NCBI GenBank assembly: GCA_013399855.1
Contig: VXAY01002466.1
Location: 14,256-78,255, forward strand
Source: Oxyruncus cristatus
Taxonomy: Eukaryota; Chordata; Aves; Passeriformes; Cotingidae
DNA length: 64,000 nt
Direction of reading: 5' to 3'
The position numbers were made by a program, and so were the translations under genes. The number at the start of each line of letters is the position of its first letter. The first letter of the stretch is position 1. Of this stretch, positions 48,891 to 58,540 are shown one piece after another. The notes beneath the pieces were generated by a model that was not told the origin of the DNA, did no database searches, and saw only the letters and a list, made by a program, of their open reading frames with translations.

Positions 48891-49547
48891 CTCATAAGTT
48901 TTGGATGGGGTAAGCATTTTTTTTCCGTAATTCAAATTGTTCATGAAGTTCTTTATTGCTCCCGACAAGTTGTTATTTGAAATTTTGTACTGCTTTTCAG
49001 AAATTATTGCTTTTGGCAGACAATGCGTTCAGCTTATCTTTTTTTTTTTTTTTTTTTAATAATCACTATGATAAAGTGGTCTCTGAATGCACCTAAAGCC
49101 TGGTTTCTTGCTGATTTGCATGCGTATGGGATCATCTTCTAGTAGCAGTAGCCTGGTGGTTTTATTTCCAGAGCTCTCTTATTGGATTCTATCCTCTATG
49201 ACTTTTGCATTTAAAAAGGAATAGGTTAAAGGAAAAATTTGTCTTGTCTGCTGCATACTCTAGCCATGAAAGCCAAGGGTGTATTTTCCTCCTTTCTGTT
49301 TCCGTCATGAGTCTGGAGGGAGAGGCTTGGTGCTAATTTTCATCTGTGAAATGGGAGTTCCTATAGAACTGAAGTTTGCTGCAGAGAAGTGATTTCCTGG
49401 GGCATTGTTGAAATATTAGTTGAGCATGTTGAACACGTAAATAGTTCCTCCATGTTAATTTTATATGACCAGTGTCCTTTGAGGATAAATTCTTTTGAAA
49501 CAAACAAGAATGGCTTTATGTACTGTAACACAGTTTTAGCATTCTCT
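48891..49547. other. Unique DNA between CR1 and RTE copy 2
   Basis: No gene recognised. A poly-T run lies at about 49038-49058. The overlapping opposite-strand frames at 49361-49625 have no known motif. The target-site duplication places the RTE boundary at 49559, so this DNA is the pre-insertion locus. Confidence 0.5.
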
Positions 49548-49558
49548 ATACCAACAGA
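49548..49558. repeat. Target-site duplication, left copy (RTE copy 2)
   Basis: ATACCAACAGA, exactly repeated at 50294-50304 on the far side of the RTE element. Confidence 0.9.
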
Positions 49559-50293
49559 CAGGTTAGCAAAGGCACAAGAGCTTTCGGAAAGCTTCATAAA
49601 AGAGTTTGGCGAAATAAACACCTGAAGAAAAGCACAAAGATCAATGTTTACAGAGCCATAGTGCTGTCTACTCTCTTATACGGATCTGAACCATGGGTCA
49701 TCTACCGCCACCACCTGCGTCTCCTAGAACGCTTCCATCAACGCTGCCTCCGTACAATTCTAAACATCCACTGGTCAGATTATGTGACCAATACTTCTGT
49801 TCTCGAACAAGCAGCAGTCACAAGCATTGAGGCCATGTTACTGAGAACACAGCTGCCTTGGGCAGGGCACGTCTCCAGGATGAAGGACCACCGCCTCCCT
49901 AAGATCCTGCTTTATGGTGAACTCGCCACCGGCTGCTGCAAGAGAGGAGCCCCGAAGAAAAGATACAAGGACTCCCTGAAACAACATCTCAGCCTTGGCC
50001 ATATTGACCACCATAACTGGTCTACTCTGGCCTCCAGTCAGGAGTCCTGGAGACGCACCATCTACAACGCTGCTGATGCTTTTGAGAAAGCAGGCAGGAT
50101 CACCCTTGAGGAGAAAAGACAACGCAGAAAGAATCGTGCCTTGCAGGATATACCATCTAAGGAGTCTTTCTGCTGTGCTTTTTGCAACAGGACTTGCCCA
50201 TCTCGTATTGGCCTTTTTAGCCACCAACGCGCTTGCAACAAACGTGGGTAGAGCCCTTCCCAAATCTTCGTTCATGAAGCCTAGCCATGACTG
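49559..50293 (+). mobile_element. RTE-clade LINE (AviRTE-like), 5'-truncated, copy 2
   Basis: About 735 bp in plus orientation, delimited on both sides by an exact 11-bp target-site duplication. It is a 3' fragment of the same family as copy 1 at 39260-39808 but extends further 5'. It ends with the same short 3' UTR ('gaagcctagccatga') and a vestigial trimeric tail (ATGACTG). The copy is inverted relative to copy 1 and about 10 kb away. Near-consensus flanks and the intact duplication suggest a moderately recent insertion. Confidence 0.85.
49578..50251 (+). pseudogene. RTE LINE ORF2 C-terminus, copy 2
   Basis: Open from about 49578 to the stop at 50251 (about 224 codons), with one frameshift near 49573-49578 relative to the first codons after the truncation. 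Order of features: KRVWRNKHLKKSTKINVYRA; LLYGSEPW followed by RHHLRLLERFHQRCLRTIL (post-catalytic RT region); WAGHVSRM; RGAPKKRYKD; basic EEKRQRRKNR; and a C-terminal C-x2-C-x12-H-x3-C motif (CAFC...HQRAC) near 50170-50240. The endonuclease and RT catalytic core are missing, so it is non-autonomous and dead. The frame is nevertheless almost free of damage. Confidence 0.82.
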
Positions 50294-50304
50294 ATACCAA
50301 CAGA
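50294..50304. repeat. Target-site duplication, right copy (RTE copy 2)
   Basis: ATACCAACAGA directly after the element's ATGACTG tail remnant, identical to the left copy. Confidence 0.9.
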
Positions 50305-52262
50305 ACAACAGGAGGGCAGAGAGTCTCGTGCTGAAGCACTCTAAGGATGGACTAGAGCCACATTTTGTGTTTTGAGGTTCAAGGCTGGGAATTTAACCCA
50401 GGTAGTTGAAATATCACCTTACATCCTCTTACCATCCTAGGAGATGAGCAGTGAAATTCAAATATCTCTGCATGCCCAGAATCCCATTACAGTTTAGAAA
50501 AAAATCTTTTGGAATAGCAGAAAAAATGTGAGGTTTTCCTCAGCTTATTCTTAGAATATTTTCTATTTCTTGATTGATAAGCACATGTAAACCACACATC
50601 TAGACTAAAAAAAAAGTTTTAGGTATCAAAAAAAATGTGGAGGTAGCATAACTGTCTTGAGTATTGCTCATTAAACATTTCCTGCTCTTGTGATTACTTC
50701 AAATGTTTCTGCTGTGAATTCCACTTTTAGAATAGAAAGTTATCCCCCAATAATTCTGTTGATATTTGGCAAAGTTGACAAGTCAGGTTGTCTCTGGATA
50801 CACGTTTCTATGCCCTTTGCTCCTGTCCAGTTTCACCTGAATGTTGGGTTTGGATTTTCTCAAAGGGCTCAAAGTCACTTTTAGAACAACTCTCTTTCAG
50901 TGATTGCCATTGAAAGGTCATCTTTCAATCCTGGTTAACATTTACAGAGTTTGAAACAGGATTATCCAGGTTTAGAATAGAAAGGTAGTTCAGTGTTTTA
51001 TAGCAAATGCTCTAGTAGAGAAACCAAAATAAAAGGAATTGGTTCTGCAAGAAGGGACTTCCATATTTCACAGAACAAAGACTAGTGAGATAGAATTGAA
51101 TATTTTGGAGTAAACTAAAGATTGTATGCTTGTGGCATTAAAAAAAAATATCAGTATAAGGGGATTTAGGTGATATTTGGACATGAAATACTTGTCTAGA
51201 AACCTGTGTTGCAAACAGCTATACTGCATTACCTGTCTACTAAGTTGTTACTGAGACTCATTCAGCTTCTCTGCTAACAGATTGGCTTACTCCAGCTTGC
51301 TTTCAGGAGTCACAGATGTTTACACCTTGATTTAAAACATACAAGTAAGAAATAAAGAACTGAGGATTATAAAGTCCTCCTAATGGTACTGGCGAACTCC
51401 TTTGCCTTTATTCATGTCCAGTTTTTCCTCCCACAAGTAATCTCATCAATGGCACTATTCTGCCTGAATAAATAAGGCAAACCAGATTTTCAGAATCACT
51501 TTTTATTAGATGCTGGTCTTCAAAAATAGATTTCTGTGCAGAATTGTAAGTCTGACTGCACTACTGATTTGAAATTTATTGGAGTTGTACAGTTTCTGTG
51601 TCTTTCAGGTAGCTAAAATACAGCCCATGCAAACTACAAGCATTTTTTAAAGTAAATTTTTTAGAGCACTTTCTAGTGAAGGCTATTTTTGCAACACTTT
51701 GCAGATGTTTGGTTCGGGCTTCCTTTAGAGAATTGTTCACTTACTACTCTGGAACTGATGCAAGGGAAACTTAGATCATTCTACATTGTCCCAAGTTTGT
51801 ATACACAATGTGTAATAAAAGGAGGAAAGACAGATGTCAGTTGGCAAAATAAAAAGTAGTTTGTTTTCTGATCTATACTTCTAGGAGTGTATAGAGTTTG
51901 TTTTCATTTTTATTTTTGTTAAGGTATTTTAAAATGGAGCATACTGGGCTTTTTTTGGGGGGGAGGGCAATTAAATCTGTTGTGTAATGAATTAACCTGG
52001 CTGTTAGCTGACCTCATGGAATTCTTTTGGGAAGACTTTAATATATGAAGTAGTTGCTTTTCAAAATGTGTTGTCACATTCTTTTATGAGTTTCCTACAA
52101 TTCTTAGGAACCATGGTCTCAAAATCAGTTTAACAATTTTTTTCTTCATTGTACAGTAGCTTGAGATGAAGAAATAATACTGCATTTGAAACCTGTTGGA
52201 GTTTTTAGCGAGAACTCCACTTTCTATCCAAATATGGGGATACTGAATGTTTGGTTGATATG
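50305..52262. other. Unique AT-rich DNA, nothing recognised
   Basis: No gene or transposon was recognised. A T8/G8 homopolymer junction lies near 51951-51966. Open frames are under 65 codons. Confidence 0.45.
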
Positions 52263-52510
52263 ACAGAATCACATAGTGGCTGAGGTTTGAAGGGTCCTCC
52301 AGAAAACATCTCCTCCAATACCCCTGTCACTTACAGCTGGTTGGTCAGGAACATGTCCAGACGGTTTTTGCATATCTCGGGGAAAGTCTCTCCTTAACTC
52401 TCTGGGCTGCCTGTTCCAGTTCTCAGTCAGCATCGGAGTAGAAGTGTCTCCTTACATTCAGAGGGATCCTCTCATGTTTGTTTGTGCCTATTACCTCTTA
52501 TCGGCAATGG
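52263..52510 (-). mobile_element. CR1 LINE 3' end, left part (split by an LTR-like insertion)
   Basis: Antisense CR1 terminus (CR1-Y-like): 'acagaatcacatagtggctg', 'gaacatgtccagacggtttt', 'ctctgggctgcctgttccag' and 'gtgcctattacctcttatc'. It stops at about 52510 and the next CR1 segment resumes near 52853 with little or nothing missing, so 52511-52850 is an insertion. Confidence 0.85.
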
Positions 52511-52850
52511 ATGAATGAGACTGCACACACAGAATTTCGTTTTGGGATTTCTCGGGAAACTTCTCTCCGTGTTCCCCTTTATTAGCCTTTTTTGGTAAAA
52601 AGTACCTGGTGTTGCCATTCAGTTGATTATAATTCCTAGGATTTTTTGCAAACCCAATGTTTTCACTCCACACACTCTTTCTCCCATCCTGTGACTGTTT
52701 TCAGTCTCTTATCATGCATACCTTTTAAGTAGCTTTCTACTTTGAGAACACAGCATTCTTTGTCAAAACATCAGACCCAAGGCCGAAGGCACTCCCTTTT
52801 GGTCCTAATCACCTGAACAGCAGGTGCAGCCGGCCTACCTTGTTACACCT
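52511..52850 (-). mobile_element. Solo-LTR-like insertion inside CR1
   Basis: About 340 bp of non-CR1 DNA between two contiguous CR1 segments. On the minus strand it begins near TGAGGTGTAACAAGG and contains GGCTAATAAAGGGG (polyadenylation signal at 52578-52583). It ends near GTCTCATTCA, giving TG...CA limits. The GC-rich first part ('gtaggccggctgcacctg', minus) and the late AATAAA resemble a short retroviral LTR. No target-site duplication could be confirmed, and the exact ends are uncertain by several bases. A non-LTR origin is not excluded. Confidence 0.5.
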
Positions 52851-52852
52851 CA

Positions 52853-52988
52853 AAAGAAGCCTGGCTCCACCCATAAGTCTTCTCCAGGCTGAACAGTCCC
52901 AGCTCTCTTTTGTGTTGAAGAACAGAGGAAGAGACATGGGCTGCAGGGGTGGCCTCTGAAGTGCTGAGTAGAAATAATCCTCTCGTTT
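52853..52988 (-). mobile_element. CR1 LINE, right part (split by an LTR-like insertion)
   Basis: Antisense CR1 resumes: 'aagaagcctggctccaccca', 'cttctccaggctgaacagtc', and after an internal deletion 'ggtggcctctgaagtgctga' (about 52951-52970). It then abuts an older, plus-strand CR1 at about 52989. Confidence 0.75.
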
Positions 52989-54135
52989 CCAGAAGTCATT
53001 TGATAAGATCCCTTACCGATGACTATTTGACTGTTAAGGAAAACAGATCTTAAATAGGCAGGTGGTTGGCTGAAAAATAAGTAGAACAATGTCCAGAATA
53101 AATGGCCAGTTTTCAGAGTAAAGCAGTCTGACCCATACAGTTTTTCAGGGACTCTGCAACTCTGCAGGTGCAGGCAGCCCAGTAGATTTACCAGTGTTCT
53201 GGAAAAGAAGTGTGTATCATTAGGTAAGAATGTGTGTTGGCTATAATGTTTGTTTCAGGTAGGAGCAGATATGAAGAACTGTATTAAAACACTGTATTGA
53301 ACAGAAAGACAGGACAATAAAATGGCAAATGAAATTGAATATGGGTAAATGTGAAGTGACATTTTATGGGAGAAAGAAGATACCTTAGCATAGAGTCTGT
53401 AATTTTATAAGTGAAAGAGCATAATCCAGGAATAATAATTGAAATAGGAGATTCTATGGAAATGGTAATACCTTGTAACAGTCAAACTATGCTGTTGTTT
53501 TTGCCATTAGGCAAAGTATAGAGACAAAACCAGAGAGTGTTACTATTGCCCTGTATAATACTGTGATGCATGTTATTTTCATTGATACGCAGAGTACTGA
53601 TGCAACCAATCTCAGAAAAAAACCCAGCAACTGGAAAAGCTTCAGAGAAGGATGACGGGAGTAATCAAAAGTATGGCTTCCTTCCCATGAAGAATGAATA
53701 ACATAAATCTGTATCTATAAGAACACCAGTTGCAAAAAGAAGATACATAGAAGATGGTTTCTCCTTCTTCCATGCAGTAGAAGAACAAGGGGGCACAGAT
53801 AAATCTAGTCCATGGCAAGGCAAACCAAAGACCACTGTTCTTCACTCAGTGTGTAACAGAGCTATGGAGTTCCTTGTTGCAGTCTGTTGTGAACACTAAA
53901 GTTCTGTGTAGATAGTAAGACAAGTAGATATTCTAATGGAAAAAGTATCTAGTAAAGACTGTCTAAAAATAACCTTTGAAGATGTCATTGTTGGACAAGT
54001 GCAAATTGTTGAAATCAGTGGCAATATTGTAGGGAAAAGCTGTGAGTTTACATTCCTTTAGGGTCATGCAATGTTGTATACAGGGTAGGGGTCAATGGAA
54101 GTGTGATTTTACTGGGTACAGTTGCCCTCATGATT
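52989..54135 (+). mobile_element. Ancient CR1 LINE remnant (reptile-wide type)
   Basis: Sense orientation and heavily decayed. Recognisable blocks are: 'aagtcatttgataagatccc' (the K-x-F-D-K-x-P RT region), 'aataaatggccagttttcag' (about 53097-53116), 'aaaatggcaaatgaaattga' (W-Q-M-K-F/L-N region, about 53319-53338), 'ttcttcactcagtgtgtaac' and 'ggagttccttgttgcagtct' (C-terminal region). The 3' UTR-like 'gggtcaatggaag' lies near 54090. These match the old CR1 type abundant in turtles and crocodilians better than the avian CR1-Y/B types, by memory. No frame is open. It predates the CR1 that abuts it. Confidence 0.75.
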
Positions 54136-57100
54136 CTGTTGCCTTTCTATATTTTATAAGCCAAAATAACAGTCCTCTGGACTACTGGGTAAAATTAATA
54201 CCTGCCAATATTTGAAATTCAAGGAAGTGAGCTTTAAGTTGGTGTCTCCATAGAAGATAGTTCAAACAGCTAGAGTTTTGCAGAGAAGGTTTATGTACAA
54301 CTGAGGTGTTCTGTAGTGGAAAATTGGTCTTCACTGGTTGTGTCGGCAAGAACAGCTGTCTGCTGCTGAAGCTCTACAATTAGAACTCAAGAAGCTCCTG
54401 CAACTGCATATGAACTTTTTGGGTTGAGCATGGGAATGTTTAGGATCATCAGAGTTAAAAAGTGAAATAAATTTGTGGAGCCAAGAGTGGTAATAGAACT
54501 AAAGCACTAGTGTTAATGTCCTGGCATCAGCTCTCTGTATCTCTCCATCAGGAGTAATTTTCTTCTGTGATTACTTTGTTACAAATTCTTATGACATTAA
54601 CAGTCTTAAATGTGAAGTTAACAAAAAGTGGTCAGGATCTGGGGAATGTGTACTGTTATTTTTTGTGCAAAATTTTAAAATCAATGATACATTTCCTTTA
54701 AAAAGAAGAAAATTCTTTCCAGATTAATATATGAACCCGATAGCAGGACAAATTTACTTCTGAGTTTGAAATCAGAGTTGGTAATGGAGCATCCTAGGAC
54801 TTTAGCTGTAACTTTCCACAAGGTCCATCAAAATAAAAATACTGGATGCTATACATAACCAATTTAATCAATTATTTATAACCACTCATAACTACTCATT
54901 GATCCCCAAATATACAACAGGCTCTGTGGAAACAATAGTGGTCAGACCCTGTATTTTGCAGAGCAAAAGACTTTATCTTGAAATTACAGATACTGTTCCT
55001 ATCAGCATACTAGCTAGAAAAAAAATTAATTTTTTTCTAGTTTTTGCTATCTAGGTACCTTCATTTAAATCAAAATTATGACTTTATAATAAAGAAGAAA
55101 AGAAAGAAAATGTCAAGAAACAAAAAAATCTGTGCTTAAGAAAATAATAGTTGAACAGATCTTTAGACTCAATAGTCTTATAGTCTTGACTGGTCCTACA
55201 TTCTTAACTGATTGTCCTGGTTGGTGGGAACACTCTCTGGTCTGTCAGTTGCTGAGCCAGAACCTAAAAATATAGAACCTGCCCTCCTGCTATTTTTATT
55301 CTCCTAAACTGTTCATAATTTCTTTCAGGTCACTCTTCAAATATATCAATAAAATCCATCATGTGCTTATAATCAGTTCTTTCCATCACGGGTGTGATGT
55401 ATTGTTTTTAAGTAAGCCAGGCTGCTATACAATAGTTTGTCATGTGGAGCCTTTGTAACCCATCCTCCTCCTAGCTGGCATCTGGTCACTTCTAGGCCAC
55501 AGAGTAAAAAGGTTAACTCTACCAGCTGAATGCTGTGGCAAGACAATAAACACTGTCACCTCAGCAAAGGGTCGCCTCTACTGCTCTGAGAGTGGATCGT
55601 TCAAAGTCTCTGGTCTTCAACTCATAATTACTGACCATTTCTGGGGCATACTCAGGGCAGGAGTGACGAAAAATTGTGGTTGTGGGGTGGTTGAATTTTA
55701 CTGCAGTAATGAAATAAATTAAACATTTAGTATGAATAGTATTCACTGGGATTTCGGTGCTAACCCTTTGCTCTAGAATATGCAGTTGGAAAAAAAAAAA
55801 GGCAATATGTGAAGGCAGTGAAGAGGCCTGCACTTATAATTTAACCTGCCTACATAAAGTATGTTAGAATCTATGTATAAAATATATTTAATATAAATAT
55901 ATTGACATATAATTGCAATGTATTATAAATAATGCATTAGTATAAATATTTTGTGAATATTTAAATTATGGTATCATTTATGATAATAGTAATATAATTT
56001 GGATTACCTGGGGGAAAGGGCCCACTTCAATAGAACTAGGTTAATCAACCTCAAGCTCAACTCCTATTGTCTGAAAAACAAAACAACACAAACCAAAGTA
56101 TTATATATAGTAAAAGAATGCAAAATTAGGACATTGCAAGAAATACATACAACTAAAAGCTGGGAAACTTGTTTGGTTACTAAATGATAAAGCAACCTAC
56201 ACTACAAGAAAGCATTACTAAATCTTTGTGATTGTTTTCCCCTCCTTTTTATTAATCTTGCTGGATATTTAAAAGTAGAAAAATAACATTTTTTTCTACT
56301 TGGCTACTGGTTGCCTGGTAACGGACTTAAAGTCTATTGAACTTCTTGAAGAGGTTTCCAATGTCTACTGTGAGATTTTAGTCTGAGTCTTATTTCTCAG
56401 TTACATTGGGTCAAAAGCTCTTTAAATGCCTTTCAGCTCATTTAAAAACATGATTTGTCAGTGTGTTCTGTGCACATTGAGGATTTTAGTTAATGTATGT
56501 GAAGGTTCTTAGGGGTTTATGTCAGCACTAGCAGAAGGAGAATTTTGAACCTGCTTATGTGACTTAAAGTATATTCACACAAGCAGCTGATATTTGAAAT
56601 GAAGGTGTCTAAAATAACTAAGATTGTAAATTGTTAGGATGTGTCTCTGTTCTGCCATGGTTACCAGCTTGAGTGTACATACAGCACTGGAGTTGCCCTA
56701 AGGGTAGTAGATCACAGAACTGAATTTCCTGAGTCATGTTAAGCAGTAGAGAAACTTCTTGTTTTTCATATGGGAACACAGTAAGGAAAAACTATTAAAA
56801 TAGTAATGTAGATTGTATACCTTTTCAGTCTTTCAGTTTTTGACACTTCCCATCAGTTTGTGTTCTGTTAAAATAAGTATCCTTCAAATGGCAAGAAGAA
56901 AATATTTTGGTGAACAAACATCCTCTGAAATCTCTACTCTCCCCTTTTGACATTTTTCAAATAGAATTTTTTCTCCCTAGGAGAAAGTGGCAACATAACA
57001 CCACTGCAAATTGTTGGGACGTGTAAGGTTGGCTTTTCATTTCCTTTGGAGCATTTTATAAAAGTCCTGTTTAATTAAAGGGGCTACATAGCCCATTCTA

Positions 57101-57923
57101 TTCTAATTGTTTACCATGGTATTGTTGTAAACCATTTTAAATGGAGACTGAGCAATATACTTAATGTTAGTCTCACATTTGATCCAGTGCATGCAAGTAT
57201 AAGCACTGTTTGAAATAGTGGGACCTATTTTTTATTATGTCAACTTACCTGGTTACACTCTCTAAACTTAAAAACAATTGATTTTTCTACTACCGTTATA
57301 GAAAAGGAACTTTGTTGGCAATACTTGCATCCTTTTTAGCATTAAGAAAGATGAACAATGTTTATGGACCTTAATTATACTGAACAGGCACAAGCAGTCA
57401 CTTTGATTAATTGAATATAGTATATGCTTGTTAATGGTCACCAGAATACAAATTTGAACAGAGAATTGCACTTTAACAGCACTTCAATACGACTCCCTGG
57501 TATCCAGTGACAGACAGGACACTTGCCATCACTAATTACTTGAACAGCACATCAGCCCTTTTAATCAGTGTCCCCAAGGCACAAATGAATGGTGAGCTAA
57601 ACTTTTCCTATGACTGTGTATTTTCTGATCTTCTGTTTGCAAAATGGCTGCTGCTCCTTGCTCTGAGAAATGAAATTCCATGCTAGTCTCTTGTTTTTTA
57701 GTAATCTTAAGAATTTATATTAAATTAAATTATATTAAATTTAACTGTCATCTTAAACTTTAAATGTGGTTTATTTATTAGAGAGCAAGTTGTATTTTCA
57801 TTAGGAGTAGAATAAGAAGTAGAATAAACCTAAATGACATTATGGAATCCATTAAAATACAACTGTGTGGTAAAGTAAAATCTGACTTCAGTCTCATGTT
57901 TATCAGCAGACAGGAACACCATT
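54136..57923. other. Unique AT-rich DNA; weak LTR-like patch near 55200-55570
   Basis: No gene recognised. Around 55430-55570 there is a GC-richer patch ending in 'caagacaataaacactgtca' (AATAAA at 55544-55549). It could be an eroded LTR end, but I found no TATA box, termini or duplication, so it is not called. The stretch 55855-55990 is extremely AT-rich with repeated ATAAATAT-like words. Confidence 0.4.
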
Positions 57924-58540
57924 GTGGTGGATTGACCTCGTCTGGCTGCCAAGTCCCCTCCAAGATTCTCTATCACTCCCCTACTTAACAGGACAGGGAA
58001 GAGACTATGAGAAAACACTTCTGGGTTGAGATGAGGACAGGGAGATGAATTACCAATTACCATCACAGGCAAAAGAGATTTGACTTGGAGAAATTAATTT
58101 ATCACCTACAGAGTAGGATAGTGAGAAATAAGAACAAAACTAAAAACACCTTCCCCCACCGCGTTTTTCTTCCCAGGCTCAATTTCACTCCTGTTTTTTC
58201 TGCAATCTCCTCCCAAGTAGTGCAGGGAGATGGGGAATGGGAGTTGGGGTTAGCTCATAATGCTTTGTCTTTGCCAGTTTTCCCTCGTCATGCTGTTTTC
58301 CTTCTCCAGTGCACATTCTCTCTCATGGAATACAGTTCTTCATGACCCTCTACAAAGTGGGTCATTCTCTCATAGAGCAGTTCTTCGAGAACCGCACCAG
58401 CATGGGTCCTTCCTACTGGAGCAGTCCTTCAGGAACAGACTCTCCCAGTGTGGCTTCCACATAGGGTCACAGGTTTTGTCAGAAAAACAGCTGCTGGGTG
58501 GTTTCCTCTCCAAACACCCTTGGACAGAGATGTGACTTTC
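57924..58540 (-). mobile_element. Avian LTR-type repeat with internal tandem repeats
   Basis: The plus strand matches, from memory, a repeat common in bird genomes that is annotated as an ERV LTR. Its landmarks in order are: 'gattgacctcgtctggctgc', 'gggttgagatgaggacaggg', 'accaattaccatcacaggca', 'gagtaggatagtgagaaata', 'aaaacaccttcccccaccgc' and 'gggagatggggaatgggagt'. Then come three imperfect ~45-bp tandem units starting CAGTTCTTC/CAGTCCTTC at 58333, 58378 and 58422. The element sense is probably minus. It seems truncated at the right and shortened internally. The tandem units create an apparent plus-strand frame (58260-58535) with a repeating pattern, which is not a gene. Confidence 0.6.
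58333..58466. repeat. ~45-bp imperfect tandem repeat, three units
   Basis: Units begin at 58333, 58378 and 58422 (45, 44 and about 45 bases). Each has a CAGT(T/C)CTTC start and a GTGG/ATGGGTC-like middle. They are internal to the LTR-type repeat. Confidence 0.7.

Noticed and set aside
49389..49558. Possible extension of RTE copy 2 to the left of 49559
   Set aside because: The translation looked vaguely alignable, but the exact 11-bp target-site duplication at 49548 and 50294 puts the element start at 49559.
55430..55570. Possible LTR end with AATAAA
   Set aside because: No TATA box, inverted termini or target-site duplication. A single AATAAA in AT-rich DNA is uninformative.
58260..58535. 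91-codon plus frame with an internal amino-acid repeat
   Set aside because: Produced by the tandem units of an LTR-type repeat, antisense to the element.
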